Below are positions 25,345 to 35,500 of a stretch of 64,000 nucleotides of DNA, piece by piece; positions within the stretch are counted from its first letter, which is position 1, and every line of letters begins with the position of its first letter. Position numbers and translations under genes: made by a program. The notes beneath the pieces were generated by a model that saw only the letters and a program-made list of their open reading frames with translations, searched no databases and had not been told where the DNA came from. Source of the DNA: UBA6623 sp965238125 (GTDB lineage Bacteria > Acidobacteriota > Terriglobia > Bryobacterales > UBA6623); NCBI GenBank assembly GCA_965238125.1, contig OZ250179.1:310001-374000 (forward strand), given 5' to 3'.

Positions 25345-25884
25345 TCACGGTATTGAAGGACTTGTTGACGTCCCCCCAGCGGCTTCGGATCGCTCAACTT
25401 CCTCCATCTGCTCGTTCAACCACTCATGGAGAATTCTCAAAGCTGACTGTAGGCCAGACCAGATCTCGCGGCATTGATTGATGTGGAGCCGCAAACTCGG
25501 GTCGGAAGAGTCACCGCCAGGCCTTTTGAGGACAAGTAGCTCAAAGCCGAACGGGTTCTTGTTTGTGACTTCAAGAGCGATCCAAGGTGCCGCTTCGTGA
25601 CTAAAGAAATGTCGGCTGGCCCGGAGTTCGTCGAGCCAGCCGACGTCACCAGTTTTCTGGGCCAGTACCTTAACAGCGTTACCGTCCCTGCCGCCTTTTA
25701 CACGTTGCCGCAAAATTGATCGGCAAAACCTGACCAAGAACAAGTCGAGGATCTGGAATGTGCTGTACGTCTCAAAGAGGAAACAGTCTAAACTCACGAC
25801 GAGTTCCCAAAGCACTCTCTCGTCTCGAATCCTGTAACCCGCACTCTCAGTCAGACAGGCTGAGATTTCTGCTTCATCATTGAG
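25345..25884 (-). pseudogene. Gene Y (unknown, R-x4-H motif), 3' part after IS1380 insertion
   Basis: Continues from LNDEAEISACLTESAG to the stop at 25345. Mostly helical by appearance, with ELRASRHFFSHEAAP holding an R-x4-H motif like that of HEPN RNases. It ends TSTSPSIP; the neighbouring gene X has the same TSTSPSI near its end. An apparent longer frame begins inside the IS and is an artefact of fusion. Removing the IS and one copy of the 5-bp duplication joins this part in frame with 27551-27846 (SEHL-NDEAEI), giving 276 residues. Confidence 0.75.
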
Positions 25885-27550
25885 CCAGGATTTCCATTTT
25901 GGCCCTGGCACGGTCACAGGATACACCCCCGCTGCGCCGAATACCACGTCTTTTCGCGCTGAACCCTGCACATCACCTCCGCCGGTAGGCGCCAGGGCTC
26001 GTCCGTCCGCTCACAGACGTTGATTGAGCGGACTGAACGGCGCTCCGGCCGACACTGCTCCCTGCGAAACCTTTTTGGAGCCAAAAACTGTTGATCCTCG
26101 CCCGGGCAACGCTACCCACCCGGCACAGGCAGCGCCCAGATCCTATGCAGCATGTCACCGAACAGCCGCCGGTTCAGATGCCCCTCCGCCAGCAGCAACC
26201 AGTAGTAGCGAGCATGCTTGACCAGCCGACCGCCGGTCTTCATCAACCTGTGTTGCAAACTCGTTAGCGACCAGCTTTTGATTCGCTGCGGCAGCCCTAG
26301 CCGCCGCCACAGGTTGCCCAGGTTGTAGGCCCGCACGCTGAGTTGCAGCCGTACCTCGTTGGCTCGGAAGCGGTGACACGACAAGCGGGTCCAGTGCGTG
26401 GCCTGTTTGCCTTCTTTGATCCACTGCTCCGCCGTGCCGCGCTTGTTGTAGAACCGCACGACCGAGCGGCTCGGCAAGCTCATGCTCGTCACGACAAATC
26501 CGACGCGCGGGAATAGTTCGCCCTGGTGATGCTCGACCTTGGCGACAACTCGCCTTGCCTTCGACCAGCTCTCGGCCTGATAGCGAAAACTCTTGTAGCG
26601 CACTAGGGGCTTGGCGTTCGGCCTGCCCGGTGGCCGAAACAGGATGTCCTCGATCTCCAGCTCCAGGCTCTTGTTCGCCGGGATGCGAATCACGTAGTCC
26701 ACGCCGCGCTCCTCCATCGCCTCGTAGATCTCGGGCTTGGCGAAGGCGGCGTCGGCGCGGAACGTCACCTGTTTGCCCTCCGCCTGTTGTCGTTCGATCT
26801 CCGGCAGTAGCAGCTCGTCCCAGTCCTCGGCGCTGTGCACGTTGCCGGGACGCAGCTTCGCGCCTAGGCAGTCGCCGTGCTGGTTGAACAGCAACAGCGG
26901 GTGATAGCAGAGGGACTCAAAATGGCCGTTGTAGGCACTGCCTTCCTGTTGGCCGTGGACGGGGCTCTCCGTGGAGTCCATGTCGAGCACCACGCGGTCT
27001 GAACCGTCGGGAGCTTCGGCTTGCGCGACCAGCTCCCGGTTCACTGCCATCAGCCCCAGCAAGTTCTCTTCGCTCGCCAGCATCTCCGTCTCGAAGCCAT
27101 GCAGCGTCGAGGTCAAGGCTGCTCCGCGATCCCAGTTCCTCTTCGAGCCGATCAAGCGAAAGGTCGGATCGGCGGATACTCGAACGGCGTCATTGAGGTC
27201 CTCGTAGCCAGCGAGTCGGCTGTAGACCGACTGCCGCAGCAGATCGGCCAGCGGGAACTTCTTGTTCAAGCCTTGTCGCGAGTCGCTGAGATGCTCGTCG
27301 ATCAGCTTCCCGAGTCCGAGTCGTTCATCCAGTTCGCGAACGAGAATCAGACCGCCATCCGAGGTGACTCGCGATCCTTGGAAATCGACTTTGAGAAATC
27401 CATTGAACGTGAGCTGAAACGGCTTGTTTTCTTTTTCACCCATCGGGTGTTGACCTCCATGGCGTCCTTATCGGGCTCTAGCCCCTATCAATAAAGACGC
27501 TGAAGGTCGCTGGATGGTCTGAAGCTCATACATCAAATTGAAAATGCGGG
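25885..27550 (-). mobile_element. IS1380-family insertion sequence, copy C
   Basis: 1666 bp, ends as in copies B and D. Flanks are TTGAG (25880-25884) and TTCAG (27551-27555), a 5-bp target duplication with one mismatch at the centre. It interrupts gene Y. Almost identical to copy D, so recently active. Confidence 0.93.
26112..27443 (-). CDS. IS1380-family transposase (copy C)
   Basis: 443 residues, intact, with the same catalytic motifs as copy A (LDMDSTESPVHG, FRADAAFAKPEIYE, YNKRGTAEQWIKEG). It differs from copy D at two noticed residues: VRAYN where D has VPAYN, and KKFPLAD where D has KKFALAD. Confidence 0.95.
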   Translation of the reverse strand: MGEKENKPFQLTFNGFLKVDFQGSRVTSDGGLILVRELDERLGLGKLIDEHLSDSRQGLNKKFPLADLLRQSVYSRLAGYEDLNDAVRVSADPTFRLIGSKRNWDRGAALTSTLHGFETEMLASEENLLGLMAVNRELVAQAEAPDGSDRVVLDMDSTESPVHGQQEGSAYNGHFESLCYHPLLLFNQHGDCLGAKLRPGNVHSAEDWDELLLPEIERQQAEGKQVTFRADAAFAKPEIYEAMEERGVDYVIRIPANKSLELEIEDILFRPPGRPNAKPLVRYKSFRYQAESWSKARRVVAKVEHHQGELFPRVGFVVTSMSLPSRSVVRFYNKRGTAEQWIKEGKQATHWTRLSCHRFRANEVRLQLSVRAYNLGNLWRRLGLPQRIKSWSLTSLQHRLMKTGGRLVKHARYYWLLLAEGHLNRRLFGDMLHRIWALPVPGG

Positions 27551-27846
27551 TTCAGATGCTCGCTGAGTGTCCGCAGGCTCTCGTTCAACCGCCCGTTTGC
27601 CACTGGAAGCATCGCCAGCTTTGTGGACAGCGAAAGTGCAAGATCCCCCAAAGACGTCTCCCCAACCCGCGACGGTTCGTCCCAATCTCTCACGAACCTC
27701 TCCCGCAACGCAATACTGGAACTTCTCATGCATCGGCTTTTCAGCGTCAACACCCAAGGCGCACCTGTCGCAGGGTAGTTCAGGTCTAGGACCTCTATCG
27801 ACGCCTTCAGGCGTTGAGGAGGTCGGTCGTTGACGGGGTCGTGCAT
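27551..27846 (-). pseudogene. Gene Y, 5' part
   Basis: ATG at 27846 shares its A with the TGA stop of gene X (TGATG), so the two genes were translationally coupled. Encodes MHDPVNDRPPQRLKASIEVLD, a basic middle and LRTLSEHL up to the insertion. No family recognised by eye. Confidence 0.75.
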
Positions 27847-28098
27847 CAAATCTCTCGCATGAAGCGATTTGGATCAATGCTTGGACTAGTACTCGTCGCA
27901 GTCCCGGATTGCTCTGGCTCTGGCGCGAACTCTGAAATCGGAAGGGGTCCGGCTGGACCACTCGATACTCCGCCGCGCTTCTTCCACATTTCGTTGAAGT
28001 TGTCCAGCAGCAGCTGACCTTGCCCGAGCCGTAACCGGCGAATGTAGTCGTTGAAGTCTTCTACAACGCGCTTAAGAAAAACCGTAGGGCTGATCCTA
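27846..28098 (-). pseudogene. Gene X (unknown, R-x4-H motif), 3' part after IS630 insertion
   Basis: Reads RISPTVFLKRVVEDFNDYIRR, then LLLDNFNEMWKKRGG, a Pro/Ser/Glu-rich tail with TSTSPSI, and a stop overlapping gene Y. The junction with the 5' part (29192-29627) is exact at the TA target: RRVRAI-RISPTVF. The restored gene is 228 residues. Confidence 0.78.
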
Positions 28099-29191
28099 CT
28101 GAGTCTCGCATAATATACTGTCAATCGAGACAAAGAGAAGACTGTTTCCAGAAAGCGGTAATCAAGCGCGGTTTGCGGCGCATTCGCCGCAGCGCTTTGC
28201 GGGCGCGCTCGTCGAGTTCCCAGTAGTCCTTCGGGCAGACGTTGGGCAACTCGTGCTGCTTCCAGTACGCCCAAATGTATTCCACCGGGTTCAACTCCGG
28301 CGCATAGGGCGGCAAGTACTCCGTTGCGATGTGATCCTCGGAGAGCTGGATGAACTCCCGCACCAGGTGGCTGCGGTGCGCCGGCAGCCGGTCCCAGACG
28401 ATCAGCAGTGGGCCGTCGATGTGGCGCACCAAAGCCTTCAGGAAGTCGATGACCTCCAGCTCGCCGATCGCGCCGGGATAGAGCCGGAAGTAAAAGTTGC
28501 GCAACGTCAGCCCGGCCGACACCGACAGCTTGTCCCAGTTGAAGTTGAACTCCAACACCGGTGTCTCGCCGCGCGGCGCCCAGGTGCGGCAACGATGCGG
28601 CTTCTGACTCAATCCGCTTTCGTCGATGAAGACGATCGTACGTTCTTCTTTGCGGGCTTTTTTTTAATGGCCGGCCAAGTCTTGCGCTGCCAGCCGCGGA
28701 TGGCCTCTTCGTTGCGCTCCCGCGCTTTGCCGACGGGCCGTTGCGGGCTCCAACCGAGCGCCCGCAGGATCTTCCAGACATGGCCCTCGTGATAGCGCAC
28801 GCCGAACTCGTCTCCGATCAGACGAGCGACCCGCGGACAGCTCCACAGCGGCGTCGGGAAGCCGTGCGCCTCGGGGCCTTCCAGCAGCAACGCCTCGAGG
28901 CGTTCGAGCTGCGCGGCGTCCAACAGCGGCTTACGGCCGGCGCGGCCGGCCTGGCGCAACCCGGCTTCGCCGTCACGCCGGTATCGTCGCAGCCACTCGC
29001 TGACGCTTTGCCGCGCGACCTTCAATCGCCTCGCTGTCTCGGACTGACTACAGCCTTGCTCGACCAACCGGATCGCTTTGAAACGGCGCTTCTCCAGGGC
29101 CTCGAAATCCCGCCGTACGCCTTTTGTATTTCCCATACATACAAAGACGTACGTACCCCAAAAAGGTGTCACTTTATTTTGCGAGATTCAA
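28099..29191 (-). mobile_element. IS630-family insertion sequence, copy 1
   Basis: 1093 bp flanked by TA on both sides (28097-28098 and 29192-29193), the standard IS630/Tc1 target duplication. Imperfect terminal inverted repeats: left CTGAGTCTCGCATAATA, right reading inward TTGAATCTCGCAAAATA. It interrupts gene X. Copy 2 (42539-43631) has the same length and differs at only a few bases. Confidence 0.93.
28121..29136 (-). CDS. IS630-family transposase made by -1 frameshift (copy 1)
   Basis: The first frame (from ATG 29136) encodes an HTH domain (RFKAIRLVEQGCSQSETARRLK, a second HTH near 95-140) and ends at 28609. The catalytic domain is in the -1 frame and has no proper start. At 28658-28665 there is a run of eight A (coding strand), an A-AAA-AAA-type slippery site. 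A -1 slip there joins AIKKK to ARKEERTIVFIDESGL, giving a 338-residue protein. This supplies the first catalytic Asp (FIDESG), the second (IVWDRLPAH) and the Glu (ELNPVEYIW). IS630 elements are known to use such frameshifting. Confidence 0.88.
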
Positions 29192-29627
29192 TAATTGCGC
29201 GTACCCGTCGATCCTCAAGTTCAACCGTGATCGCCTTGCCCTCGGGCACAAGTACCAACAAGGGCTTGATCAGACCCGCATGGAACAAGCCGGCCCGCAA
29301 ATGGTCGAAAAGAATTCCCGCCACGTTTTCCGGTAGAGAACTTGCGTCGATCTCCGGAAATACTCTCCGAACACTGCTTTTGAAAAGGCGTCCGCCATCC
29401 GCATTAACCTGCCCTGACCGGAAACGTTCGATCGGCACAAAATATGAGGTGACGAGCATCAAAACAGCGATTCCTGAATGCTTCTTTTCTGCCAACTCTT
29501 CTGCGAAGTCGAGCACCCATCCGCGTACCTGGTTCTCGAATACATCCAATTGCGAGACCTCCCCGCACGTCAGCTGCTGGACGGTGTAGTTGGGGCTTAT
29601 GTGCCAGTCCTTGATCGAATGTGCCAT
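29192..29627 (-). pseudogene. Gene X, 5' part
   Basis: ATG at 29627 with AGGAGG 9 bases upstream. Encodes about 145 residues before the IS630 insertion. A mostly helical look with ENQVRGWVLDFAEELAEKKH, AVLMLVTSYFVPIERF, and LFDHLRAGLFHAGLIK, which carries R-x4-H as in HEPN-type nucleases; this resembles a broad family of unknown proteins with an RCGLLHxA-like motif (recalled, not searched). The gene is now broken. Confidence 0.75.
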
Positions 29628-29878
29628 TGCATTGCCTCCTCTTGTCAGATCGACGCGTCACACCACTCCCAAATCGGCAAGCAATACTACCAAGACGACA
29701 GCAACAGCATCGCCGGTTCAGCCCGATTGGGCGTCGTGCAAACGCATTTTCGGTTCGACCGCCGATGAAGGAATTGTAATTCCTCCGAATCGATACCAGC
29801 GATAAGCATTCGGAAAGAGTATGCCACGTCAAGTACCGATGCACGCGCCCGCCGCAGGCACCCGCTGTATTCTGGAGG
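29628..29878. promoter_or_regulatory. Divergent intergenic region between gene X and ABC ATPase
   Basis: 251 bp, markedly AT-richer than neighbours. It should hold promoters for the minus-strand X-Y pair and the plus-strand ATPase. No operator or hairpin stood out. Confidence 0.35.
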
Positions 29879-30559
29879 TTGCCCGTCCTGCGCCTTGAAA
29901 ACGTCACGAAGCAATACCGCACTGACCAAGAAACCGTGTCGGCTCTGGCCGACGTTTCTCTCGATGCCGCCGAGGGCGAGTTCGTCGCGCTGGTCGGCCG
30001 CAGCGGCTGCGGCAAGACCACATTGCTGAATCTCGGCGGCGCGATGGATTTCCCAACCTCGGGAAAGGTCCTCCTCGACGGCAGCGATACTTCATCGCTG
30101 GACGACCGCGGGCTGACGCACGTACGCCGCGCGAAGGTCGGGTTCGTCTTCCAATTCTTTCATCTGTTGCCGACGTTAACGGGCGTCGAAAATGTCGAAC
30201 TGCCGTTGATGTTGGCGGGAGAAACCAACGTCCGCGACCGCGCCTTGGAAAGCCTGCGATGGGTCGAGATGGAGTCCTACGCCGATCGTTTGCCGCACCA
30301 GCTATCCGGCGGGCAGATGCAACGCATCGCGATCGCGCGGTCGCTGGTCCACGCGCCGAAAATTCTGTTGGCTGACGAGCCCATCGGCAACCTCGACACC
30401 GCTGCCGCCGACGTCGTGATGACGCTGCTGCGGCGCACCGCCGACGAACGCGGAACCACGATCTTGATGGCCACCCACAGCATGGAAGCCGCGAGTGTGA
30501 CCGATACCGTCGTTCGGCTGCGCGACGGACACATCGAGGATGTAACCAGGCAAGGTTAG
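29879..30559 (+). CDS. ABC transporter ATP-binding protein (LolD/MacB type)
   Basis: 226 residues. Walker A GRSGCGKTT, Q-loop FVFQFFHLLP, signature LSGGQMQRIAIARSL, Walker B ILLADEP and H-loop THS are all present. FHLLPTLTGVENVELPL is typical of the LolD/MacB/FtsE-like class, which energises lipoprotein release, macrolide export or other envelope processes. No permease gene follows: the next gene is an amidase 24 bp downstream. The start is a TTG at 29879 with GGAGG directly against it, an unusually short spacing, so start choice is uncertain. Confidence 0.9.
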   Translation: MPVLRLENVTKQYRTDQETVSALADVSLDAAEGEFVALVGRSGCGKTTLLNLGGAMDFPTSGKVLLDGSDTSSLDDRGLTHVRRAKVGFVFQFFHLLPTLTGVENVELPLMLAGETNVRDRALESLRWVEMESYADRLPHQLSGGQMQRIAIARSLVHAPKILLADEPIGNLDTAAADVVMTLLRRTADERGTTILMATHSMEAASVTDTVVRLRDGHIEDVTRQG

Positions 30560-30583
30560 TAAAGTAAGGAACCGAACGACGCC

Positions 30584-32032
30584 ATGACCGAACTATTCCG
30601 CCACTCCGCCCGCGACCTGGCCCGCCGCATCCGCAATAAGGAAGTAAGCCCCGTCGAGGTCGTTGAGGCTCACCTCGCCCGCATCGAGCAAGTCAACCCG
30701 GTGCTCAACGCCATCACCGACCTGCAAGCAGGCCGCGCCCGCGGGCAGGCGCGGCGAGCCGAGCAACAAATCATGGCGGGCGAGCCGACCGGCCCTCTGC
30801 ACGGCGTCCCCCTAACGATCAAGAGCTCGATCGAAGTCGAGGGCTTCCGATGCGAGTGCGGCACCAGACTCCGCCAGGGCATCGTCGCCGAACGCGACGC
30901 GACCCTGGTAACCACCCTAAAAGAAGCGGGGGCGATCATTCTCGGCACAACGAACACCCCCGAGTTCTTGATGGCCTATGAGAGCGACAACTATTTATAC
31001 GGCCGCACGAACAACCCTTGGAACCTCGATTACACCGCCGGCGGTTCGAGCGGGGGCGAGGCGGCGGCGATTGCGTCCGGGTGTTCCGCGGGCGGCTTCG
31101 GCAGCGACGGCGGCGGGTCGGTTCGCGTGCCGGCACATTTCAGCGGTATTTGCGGCTTGAAGCCGACGCCGGGTGTGATCCCGCGCACGGGGCATTGGCC
31201 GGCTTGCCTGGGGCCTTCGGCTTTCTTGGGATTGATCGGACCCATGGCCCGCACGGTCGAGGATGTTCGCTTGTTGCTCGAAGTCACCGCCGGAGTCGAG
31301 CACCACGACCCCTCGGCCGCGCCGGTCGAGATGCGAGCCCCGAGCGAAGCCGAGTTGCGGTCGGTCAAGGTGGGCTGGTTTGCCGACAACGGCCGAAACC
31401 CGGTGACGCCCGAAACCCGCCAAGTCGTCGAGCGCGCGGCGAAGGCGCTCGAAGACCAAGGGTTCGCCGTCGAGGAAGTCAAGATCACGGGTCTCGAGGA
31501 AGCTCCCGGTTTGTGGTGGACGCTCTTCGGCGTCGTCGCGACCACCGCGCTCCAGCCGATGATCGCCGGCAGGGAAGACGAGCTGCATCCCCTCTCGCAG
31601 TCGTTGATGGCGACCAAAGACGAGGTCGAGGCCATGACCTACGAGCGATTCCTCGATGCCTGGGTCAACCGCGACCGCGTACGCTCGAAACTGCTCGGGC
31701 AAATGGAAGAGTATCCGGTCCTGCTCTGTCCGACGGCCTCGATACCGGCATTTCGCCACGGCGAACGTTCCTGGACGATCGCAGGGAAAGAGGTGCGCTA
31801 CCCCGAGCCATTCGTCTATTCGCAGATCTTCAACCTATTAGGAAACCCGGCCGCCGTCGTCCCGGCGGGTCAATCCGCCGAGGGGCTGCCGATCGGCGTG
31901 CAGCTGGTCGGCCGACCGTTCGAGGACGAGATCGCCCTCTCCGTAGCGGCCAAGATCGAGGAAGCTCTCGGCCGCTTCTCGCCTCCCCCCGAGTCAGCCT
32001 TGTCACCCGCACAAGCCCGGCCGAACCGGTAG
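30584..32032 (+). CDS. Amidase (amidase-signature family)
   Basis: 482 residues. The amidase signature GGSSGGEAAAIASGCSAGGFG, then GSDGGGSVRVPAHFSGICGLKPT, provides the Ser-cisSer-Lys triad with Lys in LTIKSSIEVEG (about residue 81). C-terminal half ends with the usual NLLGNPAAVVPAGQSAEGLPIGVQLVG. Such enzymes hydrolyse carboxamides or act in GatA-like roles; no GatB/GatC is nearby, so a stand-alone amidase is likely. Starts 24 bp after the ABC ATPase and could be cotranscribed. Confidence 0.92.
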   Translation: MTELFRHSARDLARRIRNKEVSPVEVVEAHLARIEQVNPVLNAITDLQAGRARGQARRAEQQIMAGEPTGPLHGVPLTIKSSIEVEGFRCECGTRLRQGIVAERDATLVTTLKEAGAIILGTTNTPEFLMAYESDNYLYGRTNNPWNLDYTAGGSSGGEAAAIASGCSAGGFGSDGGGSVRVPAHFSGICGLKPTPGVIPRTGHWPACLGPSAFLGLIGPMARTVEDVRLLLEVTAGVEHHDPSAAPVEMRAPSEAELRSVKVGWFADNGRNPVTPETRQVVERAAKALEDQGFAVEEVKITGLEEAPGLWWTLFGVVATTALQPMIAGREDELHPLSQSLMATKDEVEAMTYERFLDAWVNRDRVRSKLLGQMEEYPVLLCPTASIPAFRHGERSWTIAGKEVRYPEPFVYSQIFNLLGNPAAVVPAGQSAEGLPIGVQLVGRPFEDEIALSVAAKIEEALGRFSPPPESALSPAQARPNR

Positions 32033-32542
32033 CGACAAACACTCTTGTTTGTCCTAGTCGACAGTCCGGACAAGCTCTCAGCTTGTCCGCCGGGACGCCG
32101 AGACAACCCCCAATGGCTCCGGCGCGTCGAGCTGTAGTTGTATTCATTAATGCCGGCCAGGGGCGTTAGCCCCTGGACTTACGCCCCTGGCCAATATTTT
32201 TCTTTCCTCTTTTCCCAACCGCGGACCGTTGATCCTTCGACGTCTCCCTGGCTTGCTTTCATGCCTCGGCCTCCACACTCCACCATCGGCTGTGTGCGAT
32301 ATGGCATGAAGGAAGGGGCGGCGGGAACGCCATCGACACCCATTTTCATGGCGGTGAATAGGAATGCCGCGCGTTCATGGAAACGCGAATGTACGAATCC
32401 ACACCCAAATCCTCGGAAACCGCACTTGACACCGCCTGTTCAGGGGGCTAATTTGGGCTGGATACTGTCTCGTTTGCAAGCGCTTGCACTCTTTCAGGGG
32501 CTGGCGCGGATCGCGGAATTTTTTCAGGGAGGAAAACACAGC
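32033..32542. repeat. Intergenic region with hairpins and a partial dispersed repeat
   Basis: 510 bp. Contains ACAAGCTCTCAGCTTGT at about 32068 (also near 16317), a CCAGGGGCGTTAGCCCCTGG hairpin at about 32156, and at 32318-32390 the 3' module of the dispersed repeat (GGGCGGCGGGAACG...CCCATTTTCATGGCGGT...TTCATGGAAACG). GGGAGGA at 32527 is the ribosome site of the TonB receptor. No gene seen. Confidence 0.55.
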
Positions 32543-35500
32543 ATGATGAACCGCTACGCGGTGGGACTGCTTGTCCTATCTTTAGGTAGTCGTTGGTTCG
32601 CTCTCCGCACAGAGAGCTGACCGCGCGCAAATCACAGGTGTCGTAACCGACCCGACCGGCTCGTTCGTACCAGGCGCGGCCGTATCCATCCTGGACGAAG
32701 GCACGGGGCTTGGGACCGACTTGGAATCCAACGCGGCGGGCGCGTATACGTCGCCGCCGCTCATCTTGGGCACCTACACCGTCAGGGTGGAAAGGGCCGG
32801 TTTCAAGACTTTCCAGCGAGCCGGAATCATTCTTATCGGTGGTCAAATCTACCGCCAGGACGCCATTCTCGAACTGGGCGACGTCACCGAAACCATCGAG
32901 GTCATCGCGACCTCGGAAATGATCAACGTGGTGCAGGCCGACGTGACGCACACGGTCGACAACAAGTATTACGAAGACCTTCCCGTCGTCATGGGAGCGG
33001 ACATCCGCTTGGCCGAGTCGCTGCTGCTGCTGCAACCCGGTTACACGCCGATGGAGCCCAACGGCGACCCCATGTTCAAGGGCAGCCAGTTCAACTCGCG
33101 CATCAACGGCGGCCAGACTATGGCCACCGAGAACTTCTTCGACGGCGCCGCCTTCGGTTTCGCGGAAGGCCACCAACAGACGCATGAGAGCGCCGTGCCG
33201 ATCGAAGGCATCCGCGAGATGAAGGTGATCAGCACCACCTACTCCGCGCAGTACGGACACACCAGCGGCGGATTCATCGAGTACACCTCCAAGTCGGGAA
33301 GCAACGACTTCCACGGCGCGGTGTATGAGTACTTCTCGAACGAGAAGTTGAACGCCAGCGGGTTCTTCGGTACCTTCCGTCCGAAGGATCGCAAGAACAA
33401 CTACGGCTTCACGATCGGCGGACCGATTATTAAGAACAGGACCTTTTTCTTCCTGAACTGGGATCTTTACGATTTCCGTTCGGGCACGCTGCCGAGTTTC
33501 ACGAACACCACGCCGACCGATGCTTTTAAGACCGGCGATTTCGGAGCTCTGCTGGGCGGTCAAGTCGGTACCGACGCCCTGGGCCGGCCGATTCTGGACG
33601 GGGGTATCTACGACCCCTCCACGACGCGCACCGTCAACGGCGTTCCCACGCGTGACGCGTTTCCAAACAACGTGATCCCTGCCTCGCACCCGTTGCGGAG
33701 CACGGCGGCGCAGCAGATCAGCGACGTGATGGTCCGCCCGGATCGCGCCGGTACCGCGTTTAACGTGAGCGGCGGTTCGGGCGACCAAACGTGGCAGTTT
33801 GATATCCAGACCGTCCTCTTCCGTGTCGATCACGCCTTCAGCGACAACTTTCGGTCGACCACCAGCTACTTCGAGAATGACCGTCCCTCGACCCGCCGTT
33901 GCGGCGGTGTCGGCGGCTGTACCGTGAATTCCACCACGGACTTCGCCAGCAACACGAACTACATCGGGGAAGGCTTCAACCAGACGATTGCCACGCATCA
34001 CTTGCACCAGCAATTCGACTGGATCATCTCGAACAACATGATCAACCACACCACGCTGGCCTACGACCGTTGGTACATGGGCGGCAACTCCCTGGCGGCC
34101 CAAACGCAGTGGCCCGAGAGGCTGTGGGGACCCGACCGCGGCGGTTTGATTGAAGAAGGCACAGGGCCGCCCAAGATTAATTTCTCGGGCAACACTCCTT
34201 ATTCCGGACTGGGCAACCCCTGGGGCGGAAGACAAGGCGGCCCCGGATTCAACACCAACAACCGTTGGCAGTTTTCCAATGACCTCACTTGGGTCCAGGG
34301 TAAGTACACGATCAAGATCGGCATGGAATTCCGTCATCACCAATACCCGTTCCGGCAGTGGGGCGCTTCGCCCGGCGGCAGGTTCAACTTCAGTCGGGCG
34401 CATACCGCGGGCTACGACGTCGACGGGAACCTCCTCGGCCAGACCGGCGACCCCTACGCCTCGTTCGTCCTGGGGCAAGTCAGCACCGGGACCTTCCACA
34501 TTGCCGCGGAGCCGACGTTCTACGAACGCTATGCGGCTCCCTGGTTCAATGTGGACGCCAAGTTCACCAACAAGCTGACTGTCAACTTCGGGTTGCGCTG
34601 GGACTACCAGACGGCTCGAATCGAGACCAACGACCAGTACTCGAGCTTCGACATCAACACGCCCAACCCGGGCGCCGGCGGCCGCCTCGGCGCACAGCTT
34701 TTCGCCGGCGACGGCCCTGGACGGACGGGTTCGAGGAAGTTCCAGAAACCACCCAAGGACGCTTGGGGACCGCGCTTCGGCTTCGCCTACCGGCTGAGCG
34801 ACAAGAGCGTGCTGCGCGGCGGCTACGGTGTTTACTACTCCGGGATTGCGAACAGCCAGTTCACCGGTCTTCCGATTCTCGGCTTCGAGCAATTCCCGGC
34901 CGCGAACGACCTAAGCGGCGGTCGAATCCCTGCCTATCACTGGGACGCCGGCATCCCGAGGGACTTGATCATTCTGCCGCCGGATATTCGCCCCGAGGTC
35001 TCGCTGAACCAGAGTCCGATCGCTGTGGCCGAGGACGACTTGACCCTGCCGAGGTTCCAAAACTGGTCAGTGACCTTCCAACGCCAGCTCAGCGATAACA
35101 TGGTGCTCGATGTCTCCTACATCGGGAACCGTGGGACGCGGCTGACCAACCACCCCAGTTCCCTGGGTCTGCTGAACAACATGAGCCACCCGGACGTGCT
35201 TAACTTTGGGGCGTCCGTTTTGAACTCGGATATCAATTCACAGGCGGCACGGGACGCCGGTATCGGCCTTCCCTATGAGGGCTTCTCTGGAAGTGTCGCC
35301 CAAGCGTTGCGACCTTTCCCGCAAGTGACGGGGATCCGCTGGAGAAGCGTGCCGACCGGGCAAAGCATCTACCACTCGATGCAAACGAAGTTGGATAAGC
35401 GCTTTGCCAACGGCTTGCAATTCCGTGCTTCCTACACCCTCGCCAAGCTGCAAGGGACCGGGACCGAGAACGCCCAGTCGGGTGACGGGCGCAGCGCCCG

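Noticed and set aside
25345..25971. 208-codon frame starting inside IS1380 copy C
   Set aside because: Its first 28 codons are IS end sequence; the rest is the 3' part of gene Y.
27846..28781. 311-codon minus-strand frame across IS630 and gene X
   Set aside because: It reads the third, non-coding frame of the transposase and then enters gene X; an insertion artefact.
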